A stretch of DNA of 45,125 bases from Pseudomonadota bacterium (GCA_023387695.1 JAEWHT010000255.1:1-45125); one strand, 5' to 3'; shown: positions 16,803 to 25,012, counted from the stretch's first letter. Notes: generated by a model from the letters alone, not told the origin. Translations and numbers: made by a program.

Positions 16803-17843
16803 TTACCTCATCGGCGGCGCATACTGCACGCCACCGGCGTTCCACAGCTGGTTCATGCCGCGCGGGATCTTCAGCTTCGACTTCTCGCCGATATTGCGCT
16901 CATACATCTCGCCGTAATTGCCGACATGGCGGATGATGCGCACGACCCAGTCCTTGGTCAGGCCGAGCTGCTCGCCGTAATTGCCCTCGGTGCCGACCAG
17001 CCGCATTACTTCCGGCTTCTTCGACTTCAGGGCTTCGTCGATATTCTGCGAGGTGACGCCGAGCTCTTCCGCGTTGATCATTGCGTAGAGCGTCCACTTC
17101 ACGATCATCATCCAGTCGTCGTCGCGCTGGCGCACGACGGGAGCGAGCGGCTCCTTGGAGATCATGTCCGGCAGGATCATGTGCTCGTCGGGCTTCGACA
17201 TGTTCAGCCGCAGCGCATACAGCTGCGAGACATCGGCGGTGAGCGTGTCGCATTTGCCAGTGTCGTAGGCCTTCACCACGTCTTCCAGCTTGTCGAACTT
17301 CACCAGCTCATACTTCATGTTGTTGGCTTTGAAGTAGTCGGCGAGGTTGAGCAGCGTGGTGGTGCCGGCCTGCACGCAGACCTTGCTATCGGCGAGGTCG
17401 AGCGACGTCTCCTTGTTCCGCGAGCGCGGCACCATGAAGCCTTCGCCGTCGTAATAGGCTACAGCCGGGAAATAGAGATCGTAGTCGAGCTCACGCGACA
17501 TGCTCCAGGTGGAGTTGCGCGAGAGGATGTCGACCTTGCGGCTCTGCAATTCCTTGAAGCGCTCGCTGGCGTCGAGCGGCACGAACTTGGCCTTGTTCGG
17601 ATCGTCGAAGATGGCGGAGGCGACCGCGCGGCAGAAATCGACGTCGAAGCCGGACCAGTTGCCCTTGTCGTCGGGGATCGAGAAGCCCGGCAGGCCCTTG
17701 TTGACGCCGCACAGCACTTCGCCGCGGCGGACCGTGCGCTTCAGCGTGCGGGTGTCGTAGAACTCGTACGTGACGGCCAGGGCGCCGACCAGCACGGCGA
17801 CCGCGAGCCCGATCAGCAGGCCGCCTCGAAATGTGCGCATCAT
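16803..17843 (-). CDS. Amino-acid ABC transporter periplasmic binding protein (AapJ-like)
   Basis: 346 residues from ATG 17843 (MMRTFRGGLL; GAGAG 4 bases upstream). The N-terminal segment is hydrophobic (LIGLAVAVLVGALAVTYEF), a signal or anchor. The mature part has the family-3 solute-binding core: VLCGVNKGLPGFSIPDDKGN, then GFDVDFCRAVASAIF, RFKELQSRKVDILSRNSTWS and GKCDTLTADVSQLYALR. It resembles the general L-amino-acid binding protein AapJ. No aapQMP permease or ATPase genes are adjacent, so it is an orphan here. It is 84 bp from an L,D-transpeptidase gene on the same strand. Confidence 0.9.
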   Translation of the reverse strand: MMRTFRGGLLIGLAVAVLVGALAVTYEFYDTRTLKRTVRRGEVLCGVNKGLPGFSIPDDKGNWSGFDVDFCRAVASAIFDDPNKAKFVPLDASERFKELQSRKVDILSRNSTWSMSRELDYDLYFPAVAYYDGEGFMVPRSRNKETSLDLADSKVCVQAGTTTLLNLADYFKANNMKYELVKFDKLEDVVKAYDTGKCDTLTADVSQLYALRLNMSKPDEHMILPDMISKEPLAPVVRQRDDDWMMIVKWTLYAMINAEELGVTSQNIDEALKSKKPEVMRLVGTEGNYGEQLGLTKDWVVRIIRHVGNYGEMYERNIGEKSKLKIPRGMNQLWNAGGVQYAPPMR

Positions 17844-17927
17844 GTTACTCTCTCGAAAAAATCGGGAAAAGGAATCTGGACGAGGGCGGGAAGCATGATC
17901 CGCAGGGATCATGCTCGAACAATGGGC

Positions 17928-18521
17928 TTACAGTTCAGGCTTCTGCCTGATCACGACCTTGGTGCCGACGGGGACGCGATCGTAGAGGTCGGCGACGTCG
18001 TTGTTGACGAGACGGAAGCAGCCCGAGGACACCTTGGTGCCGATCGTGTCGGGACGATTGGTGCCGTGGATGCGGTAGACGGTGGTGCCGAGATACATGG
18101 CGCGGGCGCCAAGTGGATTGCCGGGGCCACCGGCCATGAAACGCGGCAGATAGGGCTGGCGCTGGATCATCTCCGGCGGCGGCGTCCAGTCCGGCCATTC
18201 CTTCTTGTTGGTGATCTGCACCAGTCCCTGCCACTGGAAGCCATCGCGGCCGACGCCGATGCCGTAGCGGATGGCACGCCCACCCGGCTGCACCAGATAG
18301 AGATGGCGCTCGGAGGTCGAGATGATGATCGTGCCCGGCGCTTCGGTCGTGCGGTAGTAGACGACCTGCTTCTGCCATTCCGGGTCGAGCTGGTAGCTGT
18401 CGTCGGCAATCAGGCCGGGCTCGTCGCCGCGGTCGGGCTGCTGGGCGAAGGCCTGCGGGGCGGACATGATCAGGCCCATCGCAGCCAACAACGCCCCGGT
18501 CAGGCGCCGAAAATCCGTCAT
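17928..18521 (-). CDS. L,D-transpeptidase (YkuD/ErfK family)
   Basis: 197 residues with a signal peptide (ALLAAMGLIMSAPQAFAQQP). The YkuD domain carries the catalytic signature IHGTN (His about 152) followed by SSGCFRLVNNDVADLY with Cys168. The strand ERHLYLVQPGGRAIRYGIGV is typical of the family. These periplasmic enzymes make 3-3 cross-links in peptidoglycan or attach proteins to it. It stands alone, with more than 350 bp of non-coding DNA upstream. Confidence 0.94.
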   Translation of the reverse strand: MTDFRRLTGALLAAMGLIMSAPQAFAQQPDRGDEPGLIADDSYQLDPEWQKQVVYYRTTEAPGTIIISTSERHLYLVQPGGRAIRYGIGVGRDGFQWQGLVQITNKKEWPDWTPPPEMIQRQPYLPRFMAGGPGNPLGARAMYLGTTVYRIHGTNRPDTIGTKVSSGCFRLVNNDVADLYDRVPVGTKVVIRQKPEL

Positions 18522-18701
18522 TTCAAGTTCTCCCCGCTGCCACAGCGCAAATCGTTAGGAACCATCTGAACTCAGGGGCAGCTTCGTGGCAAGTTCAAGG
18601 CGCGCCCATTTGGCATGTCACGAGAATGCTTCGGTTTTTTGACGTGGATCAACAGAACGAAAAGGGTGGGTGGCGCGAAAAGCAGTGAGCTGGGCTCGAT
18701 G

Positions 18702-18850
18702 CGCCCCCTCTCCCGCTTGCGGGAGAGGGTCGGGGAGAGGGTGTCTCCGCCGGGGAGACTCCCCCAGAGGAAAGAACCCTCACCCGGCGCACGGGACGAT
18801 GCTTCGCATCGCCCGGGACGCGGCGAACTCTCCCGCAAGCGGGAGAGGCG
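18702..18850. repeat. Intergenic repeat, copy 1 of a two-copy element in the window
   Basis: The gap 18522-18878 holds this element and no gene. It starts CGCCCCCTCTCCCGCTTGCG and ends CTCCCGCAAGCGGGAGAGGC, so the outer ends pair as a long inverted repeat. The interior has GGGAGAGGGTCGGGGAGAGG, then a purine-rich strand (CCCAGAGGAAAGAACCC) and the palindrome ACGATGCTTCGCATCGCCC. The element at 29699-29848 matches it almost throughout, in the same order. Confidence 0.85.
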
Positions 18851-18878
18851 CAGAGCGAGTCCTTGGCAACAGCCCGCT

Positions 18879-19853
18879 CTAAATCTGGCTCGCCTCCGCC
18901 CTAATCTCCAACCGCCGGACGATTTCCGCGCCCACGGCGCGGGCCTCGTTGCGGGAGCCGATGCGAGGGCTGCGAAACCGTCCCCCGGACTGCAGGCGGA
19001 TCGTCACGATGCAGTGCTCGTCCTCGGACCGGCCACGGCGGTCGATCGTGATCGCCTTGACGTTGGGCCCCTCGATCGTGTCTTCGCGCGGCTGGCCGTT
19101 GCCCCAGAGCCGTTCGACGCGGATATCGCCCTCGCGGATCACCCAGAAGGCGCCGGTGACGAGATTGGCAAATCGGTAGACACCGAACGCGGCGACGATG
19201 CCAAGCGGCAGCAGCGTATAGTCGATCCATTGCGGCTGCAGGCCACGCCAGAGCCGGTAGGCATAGGGCGCGACACACAGGGCGACCGCGATCAAGGCCG
19301 CGATTCGGATGTCGCGCTGGGAAAACGGCTCGATGGGTTCGCCAAGGCGCATCTCGGGATTGCTGGCGTCCAGCGGATTGACGGGCGCCTCGACATCGGG
19401 AACGTCGAATTGCGTGGCAATCCGCGTCACGGTGTCATGAACATGCGTGACGTCGGTCAGGGGCGGGGACGTCAGCCGCTCCCCCGAAGCCAATGTAAAG
19501 GCCAGCTGGAAGCGGGCTTTTGCGGTTTTGCTACCGGGAACCCGCAGCGCCGTGATGTCGTCCTTCACGACAATTCGCGTCTGCAGCTTCCCGAACGGGC
19601 GTTGCTTCCCGATCAGGATCTCGTCCGGCGTGATGATCCACACCACGGCCGGGGTCATCATGACGGCGCTGACGAAAGCTGCTCCCGCCAGCAGCGCGAC
19701 TACTGAGACGATGATCTCCAGGACGTCATGCGTGAACAGGCCCGGCGTGAAGCAGAGTGCAACGGCCGCGGCAGAGCCGGCGACGACCAGCCGCTGCGCG
19801 ATCGAGGAGCCTTCGCGAAGGCGGATGTCGTTGCTGGTGGTCGCGTCGTCCAT
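18879..19853 (-). CDS. Membrane protein with duplicated 2TM plus PH-like unit
   Basis: 324 residues, function not recognised. Two hydrophobic segments near 24-70 are followed by a beta-rich stretch starting VVWIITPDEILIGKQRPFGK. Two more near 184-235 (IAALIAVALCVAPYAYRLW and YTLLPLGIVAAFGVYRFANL) are followed by a similar start, AFWVIREGDIRVERLWGNG. Each beta-rich part has W-[IV]-x(3)-[DE]-I-x-[IV], as in bacterial PH-like (YdbT/YhiB type) domains after membrane helices. This looks like an internal duplication. It is flanked by a repeat and by tlpA/ccdA, 88 bp away. Confidence 0.75.
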   Translation of the reverse strand: MDDATTSNDIRLREGSSIAQRLVVAGSAAAVALCFTPGLFTHDVLEIIVSVVALLAGAAFVSAVMMTPAVVWIITPDEILIGKQRPFGKLQTRIVVKDDITALRVPGSKTAKARFQLAFTLASGERLTSPPLTDVTHVHDTVTRIATQFDVPDVEAPVNPLDASNPEMRLGEPIEPFSQRDIRIAALIAVALCVAPYAYRLWRGLQPQWIDYTLLPLGIVAAFGVYRFANLVTGAFWVIREGDIRVERLWGNGQPREDTIEGPNVKAITIDRRGRSEDEHCIVTIRLQSGGRFRSPRIGSRNEARAVGAEIVRRLEIRAEASQI

Positions 19854-19941
19854 TGCGGCGGGCTGATTTGCGTCGGCGCGCGAACCTCCACGGACGGGTC
19901 CGTGGAGTCAAGCAACAAGGACGAGACCGCCGCTGGCGAGC

Positions 19942-20508
19942 CTAGCTGTTGGCGTTCAGCAGCTTGGCCACGGTGCGGTCGATCTCGTCGTAGCGGCCTT
20001 CGCCTGCGTGCTGGAACACGATCTTGCCGGTCTGGTCGATCACGTATTGCGCCGGCCAATATTGGTTGCGATAGGCGTCCCAGGTTTTGGAATCATTGTC
20101 CTGCGCCACCGGATAGCTGATGCCGTGGCGCTTGAGCGCGGCCTGGACGTTGGAGGCCGAGCGCTCGAACGGGAATTCAGGCGTGTGTACGCCGACCACG
20201 ACGAGGCCCTTGTCCCTGTATTTGGCATAGAGCTCGGTGACATGCGGCAGCGTGTTGACGCAGTTGACGCAGCCATAGGTCCAGAAATCGACCAGCACCA
20301 CCTTGCCACGGAGATCGGCGATGTTCAGCGGCTTGGAGTTGAACCAGTTGCTGATGCCGGCGAAGTCGGGCGCGGTCACGGCCTGGCTCGCAGCTGCGAC
20401 CTTGACCGTCGCTGGGGGCGTGGCCTCGTCGCAGATGCCGGGGATGACGGCGCCGGTCACGGCGAAGCCGATCAGGGCGGCGGAGACGGCGAGCAGCTTG
20501 AAGGTCAT
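19942..20508 (-). CDS. TlpA/DipZ-like thioredoxin, periplasmic
   Basis: 188 residues from ATG 20508 (MTFKLLAVSA), with GGAGAA upstream; the signal peptide ends near residue 26. The redoxin active site is WTYGCVNCVNTLPH (C80, C83), followed by GLVVVGVHTPEFPFE and the cis-Pro region YWPAQYVIDQTGKI. This CVNC and HTPEF pattern is typical of the redoxin domain associated with DipZ/CcdA. It lies 29 bp downstream of a ccdA gene, so the pair would move reducing power across the membrane to the periplasm. SoxW/SoxV pairs have the same design, but these genes are 13 kb from sox. Confidence 0.9.
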   Translation of the reverse strand: MTFKLLAVSAALIGFAVTGAVIPGICDEATPPATVKVAAASQAVTAPDFAGISNWFNSKPLNIADLRGKVVLVDFWTYGCVNCVNTLPHVTELYAKYRDKGLVVVGVHTPEFPFERSASNVQAALKRHGISYPVAQDNDSKTWDAYRNQYWPAQYVIDQTGKIVFQHAGEGRYDEIDRTVAKLLNANS

Positions 20509-20537
20509 GGATGTGTTCTCCGTTGAGAGGTGGGGAA

Positions 20538-21254
20538 TCACAGGCCGATCTGGCCGGTGGGATAGAAGCCGGTGAGCCACGCCACGATCAGCGTGTCGTA
20601 TTGGAAGTAGGCGGCGAGCGCGAAGGCGATCACGACGACACCAAAGCCCTGCTGCAAGCGGGGCGAGATGCGGGCGAGGCTGCGCACGCGCGTGGTCGCG
20701 GCCTGTCCGCCATAGGCGATCGCCAGCATTGGGATCGCAGCGCCGATCGCATAGGCGATCAGCAGCGTGCCGGCCCAGGCGAGGTTCTTCGACGTTGCGA
20801 CCAGCGTCAGGATCGAGCCAAGTACGGGGCCGGCGCAGGGCGTCCAGACCAGGCCGAGCGTGGTGCCGAGCACGAGACCGCCAAGCGCGCCCTCACGCTG
20901 CGTGTCGCCGGCGCGCTGCGCGTCGCCCGCCGCACCAAAATTCAGCCAGCCATTGAGCCGGATCGACAGCCATTCGAACGGCGCCGGCCACAGCATCAGC
21001 AGACCGAAGCCGAGCAGCAGGATCGAAGCCGCTTCGCGCAGCACATTCGGATCGAAGTCAAACAGCCGCGTCAGCGCGCCGAGCAGCAGCGCGACCGCGG
21101 AGAACGACACCACGAAACCGAGCGCAATCATCGCCGGACGCAGCTGCGACGTCCGCCCGATCGAGGCGCCGAGCAGGATCGGCAACATCGGCAGTGTGCA
21201 GGGCGCGGCAATGGTGAGGATGCCGGCGAGGACGGCGAAGAGAAGCTCTAGCAT
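20538..21254 (-). CDS. CcdA-type membrane thiol-disulfide transporter
   Basis: 238 residues, about six membrane segments. The two reactive cysteines are in AAPCTLPMLP (C19) and VWTPCAGPVLG (C140), the hallmark of the CcdA/DsbD beta domain. The protein passes electrons from cytoplasmic thioredoxin to periplasmic partners, here presumably the TlpA-like protein encoded next. The ATG at 21254 has only a weak ribosome site, and the leader holds two hairpins (21261-21280 and 21316-21333). It would also support cytochrome c or SoxV-like functions. Confidence 0.92.
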   Translation of the reverse strand: MLELLFAVLAGILTIAAPCTLPMLPILLGASIGRTSQLRPAMIALGFVVSFSAVALLLGALTRLFDFDPNVLREAASILLLGFGLLMLWPAPFEWLSIRLNGWLNFGAAGDAQRAGDTQREGALGGLVLGTTLGLVWTPCAGPVLGSILTLVATSKNLAWAGTLLIAYAIGAAIPMLAIAYGGQAATTRVRSLARISPRLQQGFGVVVIAFALAAYFQYDTLIVAWLTGFYPTGQIGL

Positions 21255-21260
21255 GGGGCA

Positions 21261-21333
21261 CTCGTGAAGGAGGTCACGAGAGCAGTTCGCCCTGGAGGCG
21301 CCGGTCGTTACGCGCCGTCACGCGCTCGTGACG
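21261..21333 (-). promoter_or_regulatory. Two hairpins in the ccdA leader
   Basis: CTCGTGA-AGGAGG-TCACGAG (21261-21280) is a perfect 7-bp stem ending 6 bases before the ccdA start. CGTCACG-CGCT-CGTGACG (21316-21333) is a second perfect 7-bp stem. The stems share the TCGTGA/TCACG core, so either half could also pair with the other hairpin. This would cover the weak ribosome site. A regulatory role is inferred only. Confidence 0.4.
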
Positions 21334-21360
21334 GGCGAGGCTGGAGCTACCCCCAAATAC

Positions 21361-21395
21361 AAAACGACCCGGAGGGGGGCATCCCGTCCGGGTCG
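21361..21395 (-). terminator. Rho-independent terminator, minus strand
   Basis: Read on the minus strand, a 9-bp stem CGACCCGGA/TCCGGGTCG with a GC-rich loop is followed at once by TTTTGTATTT. It lies about 160 bp after the stop of the ECF sigma gene and 105 bp before ccdA, so it probably ends the sigma transcript. If the ccdA promoter lies above it, it would instead be an attenuator. The gap 21255-21558 holds this, the leader hairpins and a GACGAAACAA motif; there is no gene. Confidence 0.55.
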
Positions 21396-21482
21396 CTGGA
21401 GGTCTTGGGAGGTTTAACGAAACCGTATGTGATCTTTATAGGGACGAAGTTTTTCCGCCTGATGTTGTGGTTTGTTTCATTT

Positions 21483-21490
21483 GTTTCGTC
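21483..21490 (-). promoter_or_regulatory. GACGAAAC motif between sigma gene and ccdA
   Basis: The minus strand reads GACGAAACAAATGAAAC here. The same GACGAAACAA occurs on the same strand upstream of the ECF sigma gene (22289-22298). A shared sequence on the upstream side of both genes could be a sigma-factor or regulator recognition site. This is inferred from two occurrences only. Confidence 0.3.
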
Positions 21491-21558
21491 GGCGGTAACG
21501 CTTTCGTGTCCCGGGATCGGGCCCGAAATCAGGCCCTATCCCATTGAAATCCTTGATC

Positions 21559-22170
21559 TTAGGCGGCGAAGCGGTCGACGCCGCAAGTCTTAAGCAAATC
21601 GGCCAGCTGCTTGCGGGCGTAGAACATCCGGGTCTTCACCGTGCTCTGGGGAATGCCGATGATCTGCCCGACCTCCTCAACCGACTTCTCATGGTAGTAG
21701 ACGAGGTTGATGATCTCGCGGTGCGCGGGCGACAGTTTCTGGACGCATGCGCGCAGGATGGCGCTGGTGTCGCTGCGGTCGAGCGAGGCCTCGGGCGTAT
21801 CGGATCCATCAGGAATCTCGCGCACGTCTTCCTGGTCGATGTCCTCGAAGCGGCGCTGGCGCATCGCAGTTAGCGCCTTGAAGCGGGCGATCGAGAGCAG
21901 CCAGGTCGAGACCTGCGAGCGGCCCTGGAACTGGCCGGCGGTCCGCCACACGTCCAGGAACACCTGGCTGACCAGATCTTCCGCCGTGGTCGCGTCACGC
22001 ACGATGCGCAGGATGAAGCGATACACCCGCACATTGTGACGGCAGTAAAGGATATGCATGGCCGTCCGGTTGCCGTCGGAAATGCTTTCGAGCAGCATTT
22101 CGTCCGAGGTCGCCTGAGCGGCAATGATGCCCTGGCTGGCTTGGGCGTTGATGGCGATAACGTTCGGCAT
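21559..22170 (-). CDS. ECF-type RNA polymerase sigma factor
   Basis: 203 residues. Sigma region 2 is at about 35-100 (LYCRHNVRVYRFILRIVRDA, then TTAEDLVSQVFLDVWR and STWLLSIARFKAL). Region 4 is at about 140-195 (LSPAHREIINLVYYHEKSVE, then IGIPQSTVKTRMFYARKQL), giving -10 and -35 recognition. It is a typical ECF length, with no extra domain. No anti-sigma gene is adjacent: ccdA lies downstream and a response regulator upstream. The 5' region has two inverted repeats (22252-22317). The trigger and regulon are unknown. Confidence 0.93.
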   Translation of the reverse strand: MPNVIAINAQASQGIIAAQATSDEMLLESISDGNRTAMHILYCRHNVRVYRFILRIVRDATTAEDLVSQVFLDVWRTAGQFQGRSQVSTWLLSIARFKALTAMRQRRFEDIDQEDVREIPDGSDTPEASLDRSDTSAILRACVQKLSPAHREIINLVYYHEKSVEEVGQIIGIPQSTVKTRMFYARKQLADLLKTCGVDRFAA

Positions 22171-22251
22171 GGACTTGGCTCCGCGGTGCGCCGCAACCGA
22201 GCGGCGTTTCCTTGGATCAAAGTGTTAATGAGCCATCGTTTCGGGACGTCT

Positions 22252-22317
22252 GCACGAAAAGGGGAAAATGGTTTCGTGCGCCGCTAAATTGTTTCGTCAG
22301 CCAAATCGCGACGAAAC
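22252..22317 (-). promoter_or_regulatory. Paired inverted repeats upstream of the ECF sigma gene
   Basis: GCACGAAA (22252-22259) pairs with TTTCGTGC (22272-22279). GTTTCGTC (22291-22298) pairs with GACGAAAC (22310-22317). Both are perfect 8-bp arms with 12- and 11-base spacers and share a CGAAA core. A further GTTTCG is at 22238. The gap 22171-22499 otherwise holds only a short palindrome (22434-22465). The sites lie 80-150 bp before the sigma start, a normal place for a promoter and operator. Confidence 0.5.
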
Positions 22318-22433
22318 ATTCGGACCAGAAAAGCGTGGAATTTCAATGCGTGGAAAATCCGGTCCTGCGGATTTGGACTGGGAGGAACCAATTTGGAGGC
22401 CTTGCGTTGCGTCGCGCTGTACCCACTGCCGTC

Positions 22434-22465
22434 GTCCAGGGGCGTGCGAAGCGCCAGTCCTGGAC
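22434..22465. repeat. Short palindromic intergenic element
   Basis: GTCCAGG at 22434-22440 pairs with CCTGGAC at 22459-22465 around an inner GGCGTGCGAAGCGCC hairpin. It lies about 35 bp after the stop of the OmpR-type regulator (minus strand) and may fold as a transcript end. The type resembles other short rhizobial palindromic elements in the window. Confidence 0.5.
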
Positions 22466-22499
22466 CCCTAACCACCGATGACAGTGAGGATGCGGCGCC

Positions 22500-23237
22500 T
22501 TACGCCTTCTCGCCCGCCGGCGAGAACAGATAGCCGCCGCCGCGAATCGTGCGGATCACGGCGGGCTTGGTCGGGTCGGGCTCGATCTTGCGGCGGATGC
22601 GCATGATGCGCAGGTCGACGGCGCGGTCGAAGGCTTCGGCGTCGCGCGCGTTGGCGAGTTCAAGCAGGCGCTCGCGCGACAGCACGCGCTTCGGATTGGC
22701 CGCGAACACTTTCAGCAACCCGAATTCGGACGCGGTCAGCGGATGCTCATTGCCCTCGTCGTCGCGCAGGGCCTGGGCTTCGAGATCGAGCCATTTGGTG
22801 CCGAAGCGCACCAATTGATCCTTGTCCGATTTCGCAGGCGCCGCGTCAGCGGCAGCCGCCTTCACCGGCGTGCTCCGCCGCAGCACCGAGCGGATGCGCG
22901 CCATCAGCTCGCGCAGCTCGCAAGGCTTTGCCACGTAATCGTCGGCGCCGAGCTCGAGGCCGACGACGCGGTCGATCGGGCTCGCGGTCGCCGTGAGCAT
23001 GATCACGGGCACGTTGATGCGGCTCTTGAGGTCGCGGATGATCGAGAGACCGTCTTCCTCGGGCATGTTGAGGTCGAGCACGACGAGATCGGGCATGCTG
23101 CCGTCGATCGCGGTGCGCAAGGACTTGCCGCCGTCGCACAGCGTCACGGTGAAGCCGTGCATCTTGAGGTAATCGCCGACCATCTCCCGGGCCGGGGCCT
23201 CATCGTCGACGATCATGATGTGCTGGCTTTGTGTCAT
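22500..23237 (-). CDS. OmpR-family response regulator
   Basis: 245 residues. The receiver domain (1-120) has the acidic pair in IMIVDDE (D11, D12), the phosphorylation site D55 in LVVLDLNMPEEDG, T82 in MLTATAS and K104 in YVAKPCELRE. A linker rich in Ala and Lys (about 123-140) leads to a winged-helix DNA-binding domain (LTASEFGLLKVFAANPKRVL, then VDLRIMRIRRKI and TIRGGGYLF). It is the last gene of the minus-strand signalling block, 29 bp after the REC-DUF3369 kinase, its likely partner. Target genes are not visible from the sequence. Confidence 0.95.
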   Translation of the reverse strand: MTQSQHIMIVDDEAPAREMVGDYLKMHGFTVTLCDGGKSLRTAIDGSMPDLVVLDLNMPEEDGLSIIRDLKSRINVPVIMLTATASPIDRVVGLELGADDYVAKPCELRELMARIRSVLRRSTPVKAAAADAAPAKSDKDQLVRFGTKWLDLEAQALRDDEGNEHPLTASEFGLLKVFAANPKRVLSRERLLELANARDAEAFDRAVDLRIMRIRRKIEPDPTKPAVIRTIRGGGYLFSPAGEKA

Positions 23238-23266
23238 GTCACTTCGGATTCTTGGGCGTACTCAAA

Positions 23267-25012
23267 TCAGTTCATTTCGGTCGCGGGCAGGATGATGGTG
23301 AAGGTCGAGCCCTTGCCCGGGCCGTCGCTATCGGCGGTTACGTCGCCGCCATGCATGTCGATAATACGCTTGACGATGGACAACCCAAGCCCTGTCGAGC
23401 TCTCACCTGCCGTCGGTTTTGCGGATAGCCGCTGGAACCGGCCGAACAGGCGGCCGAGATCTTCCGGCGAGAGACCCGCGCCCTCGTCGCTGACGCTGAT
23501 GATGGTGTCGTTGCCCTCATGGGTCACCGCGACCGTGATCTTGCCTGATATCGGCGAGTATTTGATGGCGTTGCTGATGAGATTGTCGATCGCCTCGCGG
23601 ATGCGGTCGGTATCGCACATGGTGACGATATTGGCCGGCGCGGTGACGTGGATGGCCTGCTGCTTGTTGACGGCGAGCGGCTGGTTGGCCTCGGCGACCT
23701 CTTTCACCAGCGCGGCGACGTCGACGGGCTCGCGGCGAATGGTGATGTCGAACGCATCCGCCATCGCATCCGAGATCAGATGGTCGACCATGGTGGTCAG
23801 GCGCTTGGTGGCATCGCGGATGTGATCGACCTGGGCGACCACGCCGGACGACGAGGCGCCGGTCGAGATCAGCTCCTTCAGCATCTCGGTGCGGCCGAGG
23901 ATGACGCCGAGCGGGTTCTTCAGATCGTGCGCGACCGTGCCCAAAATCTCGTTCTTGAAGCCGTTGGCGCGCTGCAGCCGCAGCCATTGCGCCGAGAGGC
24001 GGCGGTTGGCCTGCATCAGCGCGCGGGTGCGCTGGGCGACGCGGTCTTCCAGCTGGGTGTTGGCGGCCTGGAGCTGCTGATAGAGGATGACGTTGTCGAA
24101 CGCGATCGAGAGCCTGGAGGAGAAGATCTCGACCAGCGAGCGGTCGGTTTCCGACAGGTCGCGCTCGGACTGCAGCAGCACCACGACCTCGCGGCCGCTG
24201 CCGGTGCGCAGATAAATCACGCTGCGATGGTCGGCGAATTCGTTCTTGCGGCGCTGGAAGGCGTCTTCCACCAGCTGGCGTAAATCGGGGTCGAGCGCTT
24301 TCGACGAGGTCGTGCCGATGAAGCGGCTGTAGCAGCCGCTGCCCGCGAGTACCGAAAGCTCGGGGTCGACGCCGCCGCTGTCGCGCAAAACCAGTATACC
24401 GGCGCAGTCCACATTGAGCAGCGAGGCGAGCTGGGTCAGCACGCCTTCGGCAAGCCGCTGCATCGATTTGAAATCGTACAGCGTGGACGCGGCATCGATG
24501 ATGATCTCGAGACCGCGCCGCGTCTGCACCATGCGCTCGAGCTGCTGGTAGGAACGCAGCGCCGCGGTCAGCGAGGTGAACAGCTTGTCGGCGGTGAGCT
24601 CGGTCTTGGCCTTGTAGTCGTTGATATCGTACTGGACGATCACGCGCCGCTCCGGCGCCTGGCCGGGCTGTCCCGTGCGCAGGATGATGCGCACGGTCTC
24701 GTTCTTGAGCACGTTGCGGATATATTCGACGAGCTCGAGGCCGGCGACGTCGGTCTCCATGATGACGTCGAGCAGCACCGCGGCGATGTCGCTGTGCTCC
24801 GCCATCAGCTTGCGACCTTCCGCCGCGGAATGGGCGGAGAGGATCTCCAGGCTCTGGCCGTTGAGGCTGTAGTCCGAGAGCGCAAAACGCGTGCCGTCAT
24901 GCACGGCCGGATCGTCGTCGATGACGGCGATTTTCCATTTCCGGGCGTCAATATCCTCCGACGCAGTACCGGTATCGTCGATCAGGTGGAGGACATCGTC
25001 CTGTTCGGCCAT
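23267..25012 (-). CDS. REC-DUF3369-histidine kinase hybrid
   Basis: 581 residues, no membrane segment. Domains in order: receiver (27-155; D32-D34, phosphorylatable D82 in AVLLDVIMETD), DUF3369 (about 170-310, GAF-like: VLTQLASLLNVDCAGILVL), a coiled linker (LEDRVAQRTRALMQANRRL), HisKA with H362 in TVAHDLKNPLG, and HATPase with N477/N481, DEGAGLSPEDLG and STGLGLSIVKRI. The receiver at the N-terminus means it can be phosphorylated by another kinase, probably the one encoded just upstream. Its ATG at 25012 overlaps the upstream kinase by 31 bp, so the two are co-expressed. It probably feeds the OmpR-type regulator. Confidence 0.94.
   Translation of the reverse strand: MAEQDDVLHLIDDTGTASEDIDARKWKIAVIDDDPAVHDGTRFALSDYSLNGQSLEILSAHSAAEGRKLMAEHSDIAAVLLDVIMETDVAGLELVEYIRNVLKNETVRIILRTGQPGQAPERRVIVQYDINDYKAKTELTADKLFTSLTAALRSYQQLERMVQTRRGLEIIIDAASTLYDFKSMQRLAEGVLTQLASLLNVDCAGILVLRDSGGVDPELSVLAGSGCYSRFIGTTSSKALDPDLRQLVEDAFQRRKNEFADHRSVIYLRTGSGREVVVLLQSERDLSETDRSLVEIFSSRLSIAFDNVILYQQLQAANTQLEDRVAQRTRALMQANRRLSAQWLRLQRANGFKNEILGTVAHDLKNPLGVILGRTEMLKELISTGASSSGVVAQVDHIRDATKRLTTMVDHLISDAMADAFDITIRREPVDVAALVKEVAEANQPLAVNKQQAIHVTAPANIVTMCDTDRIREAIDNLISNAIKYSPISGKITVAVTHEGNDTIISVSDEGAGLSPEDLGRLFGRFQRLSAKPTAGESSTGLGLSIVKRIIDMHGGDVTADSDGPGKGSTFTIILPATEMN

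Noticed and set aside
16671..18569. 632-codon plus-strand open frame
   Set aside because: It is antisense to a clear AapJ-like protein and an L,D-transpeptidase and spans a repeat element; its composition is typical of antisense shadows.
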